Shown here: positions 39,002-46,694 of the stretch, in pieces
Layout: every line of letters starts with the position of its first letter
How positions within the stretch are numbered: position 1 is the stretch's first letter
Source of the DNA: Streptomyces sp. NBC_00250
Lineage (GTDB): Bacteria; Actinomycetota; Actinomycetes; Streptomycetales; Streptomycetaceae
DNA length: 64,000 nt
Direction: 5' to 3'
NCBI RefSeq assembly: GCF_036192275.1
Contig: NZ_CP108088.1
Span: 2,791,501-2,855,500, forward strand
Position numbers and translations under genes: made by a program
The notes under the pieces: generated by a model
The model's input: only the letters and a program-made list of their open reading frames with translations
What the model was told of the DNA's origin: nothing
Database searches by the model: none

Positions 39002-40003
39002 TCAGCGGCGCTCGGCCTTGGCGCTGCGCGACATCAGTTCCTTGAGGGCGACGACCGGCGGCTTCCCGTCGTGGACGATCGAGACGACGGTTTCGGTGAT
39101 GGGCATGTCGACGCCGTGGCGGCGGCCCAGATCGAGCACGGACTCGCAGGACTTGACGCCCTCGGCGGTCTGCTTGGTGGCCGCGATCGTCTCCTGGAGG
39201 GTCATCCCGCGGCCGAGGTTGGTGCCGAAGGTGTTGTTCCGGGAGAGCGGCGAGGAGCAGGTGGCGACGAGATCGCCGAGGCCCGCGAGGCCGGAGAAGG
39301 TGAGCGGGTCGGCGCCCATGGCGAGGCCGAGCCGGGTGGTCTCGGCGAGGCCCCGGGTGATGAGCGTGGCCTTGGAGTTGTCGCCGAGGCCCATGCCGTT
39401 GGCGATGCCGACGGCGAGCCCGATGACGTTCTTGACCGCGCCGCCGAGTTCACAGCCCACCACGTCGGTGTTGGTGTACGGGCGGAAGTACGGGGTCATG
39501 CAGGCGGTCTGGAGCCGCTGCGCGACCGTCTCGTCGACGCAGGCGACGACGGCGGCGGCGGGCTGCCGGGCGGCGATCTCCTTGGCCAGGTTGGGGCCGG
39601 TGAGGACGGCCACGCGCTCGGCGGGCACGTCGGCGACCTCCGTGATGACCTCGCTCATGCGCTTGGCGGTGCCGAGTTCGACGCCCTTCATGAGGGAGAC
39701 GAGGACGGTGTCGGGCGCGAGCATCGGCGACCAGGCGGCGAGGTTGCCGCGCAGGGTCTGCGAGGGCACGACGAGGACGGTGAAGTCGGCGTCGTGGGCG
39801 GCCTCGGCGGGGTCGGCGGTGGCCGTGATCGCCGCGGGGAGCTCGACGCCCGGCAGGTAGTCGGGGTTGACCCGGGTCGCGTTGATCTCCTTGGCGAGTT
39901 CGGCGCGGCGGCCCCAGAGGCTCACCTCGCAGCCCGCGTCGGCGAGCACCATCGCGAAGGCGGTACCCCAGGATCCGTTTCCGAAGACGGCTGCCTTGGT
40001 CAT
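39002..40003 (-). CDS. gpsA: NAD(P)H-dependent glycerol-3-phosphate dehydrogenase GpsA
   Basis: Makes sn-glycerol-3-phosphate for phospholipids from dihydroxyacetone phosphate. It is 333 residues: the Rossmann motif AAVFGNGSWGTAFAMVLAD, the TGPNLAKEIA segment, and the catalytic/substrate run GGAVKNVIGLAVGIANG then GDNSKATLITRGLAE. The ATG at 40003 overlaps the plsC stop by four bases, so product and next enzyme (the acyltransferase) are translated together, a sensible pairing for lipid synthesis. Confidence 0.96.
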   Translation of the reverse strand: MTKAAVFGNGSWGTAFAMVLADAGCEVSLWGRRAELAKEINATRVNPDYLPGVELPAAITATADPAEAAHDADFTVLVVPSQTLRGNLAAWSPMLAPDTVLVSLMKGVELGTAKRMSEVITEVADVPAERVAVLTGPNLAKEIAARQPAAAVVACVDETVAQRLQTACMTPYFRPYTNTDVVGCELGGAVKNVIGLAVGIANGMGLGDNSKATLITRGLAETTRLGLAMGADPLTFSGLAGLGDLVATCSSPLSRNNTFGTNLGRGMTLQETIAATKQTAEGVKSCESVLDLGRRHGVDMPITETVVSIVHDGKPPVVALKELMSRSAKAERR

Positions 40004-40752
40004 TTGGTGCCCCCTTCGGCGGCCTTGCGCCGCTGCTCCAGGCGCGCCTTGCGGTGGTCGTACGGTTCGGCGGGCGCCTGTTCGCCGCGGACCTGCTCCA
40101 GGATCGCGGTGATCGCGGCCATGATGACCTCGGTCGCCTCGCGGAGCACCTCGGGTGTGGGTTCGAGTCCGTAGAAGCGGGAGAGGTCGACGGGCGGACC
40201 GGCCTGCACGATCAGGGTCTTGCGGGGGAACAGGCTGAGCTTGTTCTCCTTGGCGTACGGCGGCATCGCGAGGTTGGCGCCCCACTGGGCCACCGGGATG
40301 ACGGGGGCCCGGGTGAGCAGCGCGACGCGCGCGGCACCGGTCTTGCCCGCCATGGGCCACATGTCGGGGTCCCGGGTCAGGGTGCCCTCGGGGTAGAAGG
40401 CGACGCACTCGCCGCGTTCGATGGCGTCGACGGCGGCGCGGAACGCGTCGAGCGCGTTGGTCGTCTCGCGGTAGACGGGGATCTGCCCGGTGCCGCGGAG
40501 CATCATGCCGACGAAGGGGGCCTTGAAGAGGGCCGCCTTGGCCAGGAGGCGCGGGACGCGGCCGGTGTTGTACTGGTAATGCGCGTAGGACAGCGGGTCC
40601 AGGTAGGAGTTGTGGTTGACCGCGGTGATGAAACCGCCGTCGGCCGGAATGTGCTCCATACCGCGCCAGTCCCGCTTGAACAGAACCACCAGGGGGGGTT
40701 TGGCGATGACCGCCGCGAGGCGGTACCAGAAGCCGATTCTGCGGCGGGGCAC
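40000..40752 (-). CDS. 1-acyl-sn-glycerol-3-phosphate acyltransferase (PlsC family)
   Basis: Membrane-associated acyltransferase that adds an acyl chain to lysophosphatidate. The 250 residues hold the catalytic AVNHNSYLDPLSYA (H-x4-D) and the substrate motif AFYPEGTLTRDPDMWP (P-E-G-T), plus VIPVAQWGAN. The N-terminal helix GFWYRLAAVIAKPPLVVLF may attach it to the membrane. The GTG at 40752 is preceded by GGAGAAAGG and starts right before the conserved region. It is coupled to gpsA downstream and diverges from cofC. Confidence 0.9.
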   Translation of the reverse strand: MPRRRIGFWYRLAAVIAKPPLVVLFKRDWRGMEHIPADGGFITAVNHNSYLDPLSYAHYQYNTGRVPRLLAKAALFKAPFVGMMLRGTGQIPVYRETTNALDAFRAAVDAIERGECVAFYPEGTLTRDPDMWPMAGKTGAARVALLTRAPVIPVAQWGANLAMPPYAKENKLSLFPRKTLIVQAGPPVDLSRFYGLEPTPEVLREATEVIMAAITAILEQVRGEQAPAEPYDHRKARLEQRRKAAEGGTK

Positions 40753-40879
40753 TCGTACACCTTTCTCCGGGACCGGCTGGCAGGGGGTCAAGTGTCGCCC
40801 CATGCTCCAGCTCTGTCGAGTGACACCGTACGCCCCGGGCCCCCCGCGGGACCGCGTGGGCGGGACAGAATGGAGGCCG

Positions 40880-41536
40880 ATGAACGCCATACACACGGAT
40901 GCGGACGACGGCTGGTCCCTGGTCGTGCCCCTGAAGCCCCTTGCCCTGGCGAAGAGCAGACTGGCCGCGGCGGCCGGGTCCCGGCTGCGCCCGCGGCTGG
41001 CGCTCGCGTTCGCCGAGGACACCGTGGGTGCGGTGCTGAACTGCGCGCGGGTACGGGATGTGGTGGTCGTCACGGACGATCCGACGGCCTCCGGGGCACT
41101 GGGCTCGCTGGGGGCGCGGATCGTCCCGGACACCCCTGCGGCGGGGCTCAACGCGGCGCTGGCGCACGGGGTCCGCGTCATACGGTCCCGGCGGCCGTAC
41201 GCGCGCGTGGCCACGCTCAACGCGGACCTGCCGGCGCTGCGGCCGGCGGAGCTCGCCCTGGTCCTGGACGCGGCCCGGAAATTTCCGAGGGCTTTTCTCG
41301 CGGATGCCGCCGAAATAGGTACGACATTCCTCTCGGCGGGCCCGGGGGTGGAATTGGAACCGGCATTCGGAGGTGCGTCACGGCTCCGGCATTTGTCGTC
41401 GGGTGCCGTGGAAATCCGGCTGTCCGGGGTGGATTCCGTACGCCGGGACGTGGACACCGGTGAGGATCTGGCGGCGGCGGAGGCACTGGGGCTCGGCCCG
41501 CGGACGGCCGCCCGGTGGCTGTCGGCGGCCGGATAG
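40880..41536 (+). CDS. cofC: 2-phospho-L-lactate/phosphoenolpyruvate guanylyltransferase (CofC/FbiD)
   Basis: Enzyme of coenzyme F420 synthesis that transfers GMP to 2-phospholactate or, in actinobacteria, phosphoenolpyruvate. It is 218 residues: WSLVVPLKPLALAKSRLA is the N-terminal nucleotidyltransferase loop, VVVTDDPTAS and ATLNADLPAL the metal and base regions, and the C-terminal DVDTGEDLAAA the family end. The ATG at 40880 follows TGGAGG. The other F420 genes (fbiA, fbiB, fbiC) are not here. It stands with a small protein 10 bases downstream, so those two are co-transcribed. Confidence 0.9.
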   Translation: MNAIHTDADDGWSLVVPLKPLALAKSRLAAAAGSRLRPRLALAFAEDTVGAVLNCARVRDVVVVTDDPTASGALGSLGARIVPDTPAAGLNAALAHGVRVIRSRRPYARVATLNADLPALRPAELALVLDAARKFPRAFLADAAEIGTTFLSAGPGVELEPAFGGASRLRHLSSGAVEIRLSGVDSVRRDVDTGEDLAAAEALGLGPRTAARWLSAAG

Positions 41537-41546
41537 GCTGCGCTCC

Positions 41547-41756
41547 ATGCAGGCGACCGCGTTCACGTACGACCCCGAGACCCGCAGCGGCAGTGTGCTG
41601 CTCGACGACGGAACCCCCGTGGAGTTCGGGGCGGAGGCCTTCGAGGCGGGTGGGCTGCGGCTGCTGCGGCCGGGGCAGCGGGTGCGGATCGAGGCGGAGC
41701 CGGGCACCTCGGGCGCCGGTCTGCGGATCACCCTGGTGACGCTTCAGACGTTCTGA
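41547..41756 (+). CDS. Small cold-shock-like (OB-type) hypothetical protein
   Basis: A 69-residue protein: YDPETRSGSVLLDDGTPVEF, then LLRPGQRVRIEAEPG. The strand pattern and the G-x-V/G-x-R-V spacing look like a short beta-barrel similar to cold-shock proteins, but the RNA-binding aromatic motifs are absent. It begins ten bases after the cofC stop and overlaps no other gene. A related small gene follows cofC in other streptomycetes as I recall. No function can be given. Confidence 0.7.
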   Translation: MQATAFTYDPETRSGSVLLDDGTPVEFGAEAFEAGGLRLLRPGQRVRIEAEPGTSGAGLRITLVTLQTF

Positions 41757-41794
41757 CGCGCCCGGTCCCCGCCGTCGGGGCCCCGGACGCGCCG

Positions 41795-41826
41795 CGGGCC
41801 GGGCTCCCTGGGGGGAGCCCGGCCCG
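41795..41826. terminator. Bidirectional terminator between the small protein gene and hupS
   Basis: 14-bp stem (41795-41808 with 41813-41826), CGGGCCGGGCTCCC, loop TGGG, between convergent genes. Confidence 0.85.
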
Positions 41827-41846
41827 GCGGGTGTCTACCGCTCGTC

Positions 41847-42548
41847 CTACTTCTTGGCGGCGGCCTTCTTGGCGGTCGTCTTGCGCGCCGTCGTCTTCTT
41901 GGCGGGCGCCTTCGTCGCCGTGGCCTTCTTCGCGGCCGGCGCGGTCTTCTTGGCCGTGACCTTGGTCGCCTTCTTCGCGGCGGCCGTGGTGGTCTTCTTG
42001 GCGGCGGCGGAGGTCTTCTTCGCCGCGGCCGTGGTGGCCTTCTTGGCGGGGGTCGCCTTCTTGGCCGCCGTGGTGGTCTTCTTCGCGGGGGTCGCCTTCT
42101 TCGCGGCCGCCGTCGTCGCCTTCTTCGCCGGGGTCGCCTTCTTCGCGGCGGCCTTCTTGGCGGTGCTGGCCTTCTTGGCGGCGGCCTTCTTCACGGTCGC
42201 GGAGGCGGCGCCACCGGTCAGGCTGCCCTTGGGAGCCTTCTTGACGGAGACCTCGCCGCCCTTGGGGAGCTTCTTCGAGCCGCTGACCAGGTCCTTGAAG
42301 CCCTGACCGGCACGGAAGCGCGGGACCGAGGTCTTCTTGACCCGCACCCGCTCACCCGTCTGCGGGTTGCGGGCGTAGCGGGCCGGACGGTCGACCTTCT
42401 CGAACGAGCCGAAACCCGTCACCGAGACCCGGTCGCCCCCGACCACGGCACGCACGATGGCGTCGAGCACGTGGTCGACGGCTTCGGCGGCCTGCTGGCG
42501 ACCGCCCATCTTGTCGGCAATCGCTTCTACGAGCTGCGCCTTGTTCAC
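41847..42548 (-). CDS. hupS: HU-family nucleoid protein with lysine-rich tail (HupS)
   Basis: DNA-bending nucleoid protein, spore-associated HupS type in Streptomyces. Residues 1-92 are a complete HU domain: MNKAQLVEAIADKMGGRQQA, VSVTGFGSFEKVDRPARYAR and the beta-arm RNPQTGERVRVKKTSVPRF. Residues from about 95 to 233 are a Lys/Ala/Thr tail of KKATPAKKATTAA-type repeats, similar to histone H1 tails and typical of actinobacterial HU. In S. coelicolor HupS accumulates in spores and compacts DNA. The tail repeats make the DNA repetitive; they are coding and not a separate element. Confidence 0.95.
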   Translation of the reverse strand: MNKAQLVEAIADKMGGRQQAAEAVDHVLDAIVRAVVGGDRVSVTGFGSFEKVDRPARYARNPQTGERVRVKKTSVPRFRAGQGFKDLVSGSKKLPKGGEVSVKKAPKGSLTGGAASATVKKAAAKKASTAKKAAAKKATPAKKATTAAAKKATPAKKTTTAAKKATPAKKATTAAAKKTSAAAKKTTTAAAKKATKVTAKKTAPAAKKATATKAPAKKTTARKTTAKKAAAKK

Positions 42549-42691
42549 GTCTTCCCCTTCGGAGACATTGCCAGAACGAAAGTGTTCAAGCTTTTTCGCA
42601 CGTTAGGCATGTATATACCGCAAATCAAACACGAAACGGGCTAATCACCCTAGTGCCGCAACGCAGAAGATCCGCTGCGGAGTTCTTGGTG

Positions 42692-42919
42692 TCAGTCGTC
42701 CTCTGGGAATCGGCCCTCGTCGAGGTCCTTCATCAACCGGTCCAGACGCGTTGCCGCGTCCTTGAGATCGTGCTTCGCCGCGGCCGTCACGACCAGCAGC
42801 TTCCGGGACAGCGCCATCCTTACGCCCTCCGGGACTTGCAGTGAGCGCACTCTTGTGTGCGCTTCCTTCAATCGGGCGGCGACTGACTCGTAGAGCTCGA
42901 GTTGGCTGTCGCGTTCCAT
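42692..42919 (-). CDS. Small helical hypothetical protein
   Basis: A 75-residue protein (MERDSQLELYESVAARLKEA to FPEDD), mostly alpha-helical and charged, with an acidic C-terminal end. A longer in-frame version would start inside the upstream intergenic region without a ribosome site. It lies between hupS and leuD, on the same strand as both. It has no recognisable family; a homologue occurs in the same place in S. coelicolor as I recall. It may be co-transcribed into hupS, with 143 bases between. Confidence 0.6.
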   Translation of the reverse strand: MERDSQLELYESVAARLKEAHTRVRSLQVPEGVRMALSRKLLVVTAAAKHDLKDAATRLDRLMKDLDEGRFPEDD

Positions 42920-42972
42920 GCACCGATTGTGCCATCTAGGGCGAGTTGTCGCCCGACAGGGTCTCAACAAGC

Positions 42973-43008
42973 GACTGCGCCCCCCACCGGGCGGTGGGGG
43001 GCGCAGTC
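42973..43008 (-). terminator. Terminator of leuCD
   Basis: Perfect 16-bp stem (42973-42988 with 42993-43008), loop GGGC, just after the leuD stop on the minus strand. Confidence 0.9.
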
Positions 43009-43023
43009 TTGGAAAAGCGCTGC

Positions 43024-43617
43024 TCAGACCGTAATTGTACGGGGCTTGTGGGCCGGTCGTGCCGCCTCATAGGTGGCGATGTCGGCTTCGTTCTGAAGGG
43101 TGAGGCTGATGTCGTCGAGTCCGTTCAGCAGCCGCCAGCGGGCGTTCTCGTCGAGCTCGAAGTCGGCGTCGATCCCGGCGGCCAGGACCTTTCGCTGCTC
43201 CAGGTCGACGGTGACCTCGGCGGTCGGGTCGGCCTCGGTCAGCTCCCAGAGCGCGTCGACCGTCTCCTGCGGCAGGACCACGGTGAGCAGGCCGTTCTTC
43301 AGCGAGTTGCCGCGGAAGATGTCGGCGAAGCGGGCCGAGATGACCGTCTGGAAGCCGTAGTTCTGGAGCGCCCAGACGGCGTGCTCACGGGAGGAGCCGG
43401 TGCCGAAGTCGGGGCCGGCGACCAGGACCGAGGCACCCTGCCGCTCGGGGCGGTTGAGGATGAACTCGGAGTCCTTGCGCCAGGCCTCGAAGAGACCGTC
43501 CTCGAAGCCGTCGCGGGTGACCTTCTTGAGCCAGTGCGCCGGGATGATCTGGTCGGTGTCGACGTTGCTGCGGCGCAGCGGGACGGCCCGGCCGGTGTGC
43601 GTGGTGAAAGCTTCCAT
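43024..43617 (-). CDS. leuD: 3-isopropylmalate dehydratase small subunit LeuD
   Basis: Swivelling domain of isopropylmalate isomerase, working with LeuC in leucine synthesis. It is 197 residues, full length: [19 protein letters not shown] at the N-terminus, [19 protein letters not shown] and [20 protein letters not shown]. It is six bases after the leuC stop and is the second gene of leuCD. Confidence 0.96.
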   Translation of the reverse strand: MEAFTTHTGRAVPLRRSNVDTDQIIPAHWLKKVTRDGFEDGLFEAWRKDSEFILNRPERQGASVLVAGPDFGTGSSREHAVWALQNYGFQTVISARFADIFRGNSLKNGLLTVVLPQETVDALWELTEADPTAEVTVDLEQRKVLAAGIDADFELDENARWRLLNGLDDISLTLQNEADIATYEAARPAHKPRTITV

Positions 43618-43623
43618 GGTTCC

Positions 43624-45048
43624 TCAGACCCCCGCGGTGGTGGCGACGTCGGACAGATCGGCCGGGGAGGCCAGATGGCCCAGGACGGCGGTGGCGGCGG
43701 CGACCTGGGGCGAGACCAGGTGGGTCCGGCCGCCCTTGCCCTGCCGGCCCTCGAAGTTACGGTTCGAGGTGGACGCGGAGCGCTCACCCGGAGCCAGTTG
43801 GTCGGGGTTCATGCCCAGGCACATCGAGCAGCCCGCGTGCCGCCATTCGGCGCCGGCCTCCTTGAAGACCTTGTCCAGACCCTCTTCGACGGCCTGCAGG
43901 GCGACCCGGACCGAGCCGGGGACGACCAGCATGCGGACGCCGTCGGCGACCTTGCGGCCCTCCAGCAGACCGGCGGCGTTGCGCAGGTCCTCGATGCGGC
44001 CGTTGGTGCAGGAGCCTACGAAGACGGTGTCGACCTTGATGTCGCGCAGCGGCTGCCCGGCGGTCAACCCCATGTATTCCAGGGCCTTTTCGGCGGCCAG
44101 GCGCTCCGAAGCGTCTTCGTACGAAGCCGGGTCGGGGACGTTCGCCGAAAGCGGCGCGCCCTGGCCGGGGTTGGTGCCCCAGGTGACGAACGGCGCCAGG
44201 GAGGCGGCGTCGATGACGACCTCGGCGTCGAAGACCGCGTCCTCGTCGGACTTCAGGGTCTTCCAGTACGCGACGGCGGCGTCCCAGTCCTCGCCCTCGG
44301 GGGCGTGGGCGCGGCCCTTCAGGTAGTCGAAGGTGGTCTCGTCGGGGGCGATCATGCCCGCGCGGGCGCCGGCCTCGATCGACATGTTGCAGATGGTCAT
44401 CCGGGCCTCCATCGAGAGCTTCTCGATGGCGGAGCCGCGGTACTCCAGGATGTAGCCCTGGCCGCCGCCGGTGCCGATCTTGGTGATGATCGCCAGGATC
44501 AGGTCCTTGGCGGTGACGTCCTCGGGCAGCTCGCCGTCGACCGTGATGGCCATGGTCCTGGGGCGGGCCAGCGGCAGCGTCTGGGTGGCGAGCACGTGCT
44601 CGACCTGGCTGGTGCCGATGCCGAACGCCAGCGCGCCGAAGGCGCCGTGCGTGGAGGTGTGCGAGTCGCCGCAGACGACGGTGGTGCCCGGCTGGGTCAG
44701 GCCCAGCTGCGGTCCCACCACGTGGACGACGCCCTGCTCGACGTCGCCCAGCGGGTGCAGCCGGACGCCGAACTCGGCACAGTTCTTACGGAGGGTCTCC
44801 AGCTGCGCGCGGGAGACCGGGTCGGCGATCGGCTTGTCGATGTCGAGGGTCGGGGTGTTGTGGTCCTCGGTGGCGATGGTGAGGTCGAGGCGCCGCACCT
44901 GCCGGCCGTTCTGGCGCAGGCCGTCGAAGGCCTGGGGGCTGGTCACCTCGTGCAGCAGGTGCAGATCGATGAAGAGGAGGTCGGGCTCGCCCTCGGCGCG
45001 CCGGACGACATGGTCGTCCCAGACCTTCTCCGCGAGTGTCCTACCCAT
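43624..45048 (-). CDS. leuC: 3-isopropylmalate dehydratase large subunit LeuC
   Basis: Aconitase-family [4Fe-4S] subunit that isomerises isopropylmalate. It is 474 residues with the iron-sulfur ligands in [14 protein letters not shown] and GCSMCLGMN, the [15 protein letters not shown] motif, and [17 protein letters not shown] near the start. The divergent ndgR (IclR family) just upstream has a matching inverted repeat in the gap (45156-45176). NdgR-type regulators are known to control leuCD in Streptomyces and LtbR does so in Corynebacterium. Confidence 0.96.
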   Translation of the reverse strand: MGRTLAEKVWDDHVVRRAEGEPDLLFIDLHLLHEVTSPQAFDGLRQNGRQVRRLDLTIATEDHNTPTLDIDKPIADPVSRAQLETLRKNCAEFGVRLHPLGDVEQGVVHVVGPQLGLTQPGTTVVCGDSHTSTHGAFGALAFGIGTSQVEHVLATQTLPLARPRTMAITVDGELPEDVTAKDLILAIITKIGTGGGQGYILEYRGSAIEKLSMEARMTICNMSIEAGARAGMIAPDETTFDYLKGRAHAPEGEDWDAAVAYWKTLKSDEDAVFDAEVVIDAASLAPFVTWGTNPGQGAPLSANVPDPASYEDASERLAAEKALEYMGLTAGQPLRDIKVDTVFVGSCTNGRIEDLRNAAGLLEGRKVADGVRMLVVPGSVRVALQAVEEGLDKVFKEAGAEWRHAGCSMCLGMNPDQLAPGERSASTSNRNFEGRQGKGGRTHLVSPQVAAATAVLGHLASPADLSDVATTAGV

Positions 45049-45155
45049 CGCTTTCCCTCCGGCCGACGTCTACGCCGGCACAACTAGAGACCCGTTTCGC
45101 GGGCCGTTGTGCGGCCGCCTCACCAGAGTGACAAGTTCCGCAGGAAATTGAACTT

Positions 45156-45176
45156 GCGTTTCACAGAGTGAGACGC
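45156..45176. promoter_or_regulatory. IclR/NdgR-type operator between leuC and ndgR
   Basis: Inverted repeat GCGTTTCAC-AGA-GTGAGACGC (9-3-9, one mismatch) in the leuC-ndgR gap, 13 bases before the ndgR start codon. Size, symmetry and position fit an IclR-family operator for both genes. Confidence 0.75.
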
Positions 45177-45188
45177 GAATATCGTTGC

Positions 45189-45905
45189 ATGGACAACTCT
45201 AGCGGCGTAGGCGTTCTCGACAAGGCAGCCCTTGTCCTGAGCGCCCTGGAGTCCGGTCCGGCCACCCTCGCAGGACTGGTCGCGGCGACGGGACTCGCAC
45301 GACCCACGGCACACCGACTGGCCGTGGCACTGGAACACCACCGGATGGTGGCGCGTGACATGCAGGGCCGGTTCATCCTCGGACCGCGCCTCGCGGAGCT
45401 CGCCGCCGCGGCCGGCGAGGACCGTCTGCTCGCGACCGCCGGCCCGGTGCTGACGCATCTGCGCGATGTCACCGGCGAGAGCGCCCAGCTCTACCGGCGC
45501 CAGGGCGACATGCGCATCTGCGTGGCGGCGGCCGAGCGTCTCTCGGGCCTGCGGGACACCGTCCCGGTCGGCTCGACGCTGACGATGAAGGCCGGCTCGT
45601 CGGCGCAGATCCTGATGGCCTGGGAGGAGCCCGAGCGGCTCCACCGCGGCCTCCAGGGCGCCCGCTTCACGGCGACGGCCCTGTCGGGCGTACGGCGCCG
45701 CGGCTGGGCCCAGTCGATCGGTGAGCGGGAGCCGGGCGTCGCGTCCGTCTCCGCGCCCGTACGCGGCCCGTCGAACCGCGTGGTGGCCGCCGTGTCGGTC
45801 TCGGGTCCGATCGAGCGTCTGACGCGCCACCCGGGCCGTATGCACGCCCAGGCGGTCATCGACGCCGCCGCCCGTCTCTCCGAGGCGCTCCGCCGCACCG
45901 GCTGA
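45189..45905 (+). CDS. ndgR: IclR-family regulator of leucine/amino-acid metabolism (NdgR)
   Basis: Transcription factor of 238 residues. The N-terminal winged helix is LAGLVAATGLARPTAHRLAV; the C-terminal IclR effector domain contains LRDTVPVGSTLTMKAGSSAQ and GVASVSAPVRGPSNRVVAAVSVSGP. In S. coelicolor NdgR is named for its effect on nitrogen-dependent growth and controls leuCD and other amino-acid genes. The ATG at 45189 is chosen because the HTH starts soon after. There is no ribosome site within about 15 bases, and the operator-like repeat ends 13 bases upstream, so the transcript may have a very short leader. It is followed by a hairpin at 46020. Confidence 0.93.
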   Translation: MDNSSGVGVLDKAALVLSALESGPATLAGLVAATGLARPTAHRLAVALEHHRMVARDMQGRFILGPRLAELAAAAGEDRLLATAGPVLTHLRDVTGESAQLYRRQGDMRICVAAAERLSGLRDTVPVGSTLTMKAGSSAQILMAWEEPERLHRGLQGARFTATALSGVRRRGWAQSIGEREPGVASVSAPVRGPSNRVVAAVSVSGPIERLTRHPGRMHAQAVIDAAARLSEALRRTG

Positions 45906-46019
45906 CGTTCTCCCTGCCCTCTGTTCGTCCCGGCCCACCGCTTCAACGCCGCAGCGGTGGGCCGGAGTTGTACCCGCTTCCGGTCCGTTTCCGGTCCATG
46001 ACGGGCTCGCGCCGAACAG

Positions 46020-46055
46020 CGAAGAAGCCCTCCCCCGAAGGGAAGGGCTTCTTCG
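46020..46055. terminator. Terminator between ndgR and the tRNA cluster
   Basis: 12-bp stem (46020-46031 with 46044-46055), CGAAGAAGCCCT, between ndgR and the convergently read tRNA genes; it can serve either direction. Confidence 0.75.
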
Positions 46056-46060
46056 TCTTG

Positions 46061-46133
46061 TACCCCCGACCGGATTCGAACCGGCGCTACCGCCTTGAGA
46101 GGGCGGCGTGCTAGGCCGCTACACAACGGGGGC
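46061..46133 (-). tRNA. tRNA-Glu (CTC)
   Basis: 73-base tRNA on the minus strand with acceptor GCCCCCG/CGGGGG-T, anticodon loop CTCTCAA (anticodon CTC, reads GAG) and T-arm GGTTCGAATCC. The CCA end is not encoded. It is the last gene of a tRNA operon read toward ndgR, and one of three identical-looking tRNA-Glu copies here, near gltX, which charges this tRNA. Confidence 0.95.
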
Positions 46134-46172
46134 CTTGCGGATCAGATCCGCGGTGCAGATGAGCTCTGCGAG

Positions 46173-46244
46173 CTGGCCTACCTGGACTCGAACCAAGAAT
46201 GACGGTACCAGAAACCGTAGTGTTGCCAATTACACCATAGGCCA
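46173..46244 (-). tRNA. tRNA-Gln (CTG)
   Basis: 72-base tRNA with acceptor TGGCCTA/TAGGCCA, anticodon loop TTCTGGT (anticodon CTG, reads CAG) and T-arm GGTTCGAGTCC. It is separated from tRNA-Glu by a spacer with the hairpin GCAGA-TGAGC-TCTGC, also found after the other tRNA-Gln. Confidence 0.93.
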
Positions 46245-46258
46245 TGGTGGTTACACCG

Positions 46259-46331
46259 TACCCCCGACCGGATTCGAACCGGCGCTACCGCCTTGAGAGG
46301 GCGGCGTGCTAGGCCGCTACACAACGGGGGC
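46259..46331 (-). tRNA. tRNA-Glu (CTC), second copy
   Basis: Same sequence as the copy at 46061-46133: acceptor GCCCCCG, anticodon CTC, T-loop TTCGAAT. It is followed at once by the tRNA-like stretch at 46333. Confidence 0.95.
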
Positions 46332-46332
46332 C

Positions 46333-46415
46333 CTAGCGATCCCACCCGGTCGGAACCGGGTGATGTCACCGTAGATCCACCGGGAGCTACCCAAGTGACC
46401 TACAGGATGGATCAG
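46333..46415 (-). pseudogene. tRNA-like degenerate element in the tRNA operon
   Basis: This 83-base spacer fills a tRNA-sized slot. On the minus strand its ends TGATCCA and GGGATCG pair at six of seven positions. A T-arm-like hairpin ACCCGG-TTCCGA-CCGGGT sits in the right place and a GGTAGCTC segment resembles a D-arm. The T-loop lacks the TTCRA core, and I cannot form a normal anticodon stem. Likely a decayed tRNA or structured spacer. Confidence 0.4.
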
Positions 46416-46488
46416 TACCCCCGACCGGATTCGAACCGGCGCTACCGCCTTGAGAGGGCGGCGTGCTAGGCCGCTACACAACGGGGGC
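46416..46488 (-). tRNA. tRNA-Glu (CTC), third copy
   Basis: Same sequence as the other two tRNA-Glu genes, acceptor GCCCCCG, anticodon CTC. It lies between the tRNA-like element and the second tRNA-Gln, so the Glu-Gln unit appears duplicated. Confidence 0.95.
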
Positions 46489-46530
46489 TTTGTGGATGCC
46501 TATCCACGGGTTGCAGATGAGCTCTGCGAG

Positions 46531-46602
46531 CTGGCCTACCTGGACTCGAACCAAGACTAACGGAACCAGAAACCGTCGTGCTGCCAATTACACCATAGGC
46601 CA
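46531..46602 (-). tRNA. tRNA-Gln (CTG), second copy
   Basis: 72-base tRNA with anticodon CTG. It differs from the other copy in the anticodon stem (ACGGT/TCCGT against ACGGT/ACCGT) and nearby bases. The first gene of the operon on the minus strand, after the end of the HAD gene; its leader carries no promoter I can place with certainty. Confidence 0.92.
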
Positions 46603-46694
46603 CCGGAACAACGTCCCCACCAGGGGGATCTTGCTCGGCTTGCGCTTTTCGGGTTCTTGCCTTTCGGCTTGTTCCCCTCGGCGCAGAAAGAACA

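Noticed and set aside
41854..42300. Repeats at the hupS end considered as a CRISPR or minisatellite
   Set aside because: They code for the Lys/Ala tail of HupS, are not regular in spacer length and belong to a known family feature.
46061..46602. tRNA genes as an integration (att) site with mobile element
   Set aside because: The repeated tRNA sequences come from multiple tRNA copies; there is no integrase or foreign gene between them.
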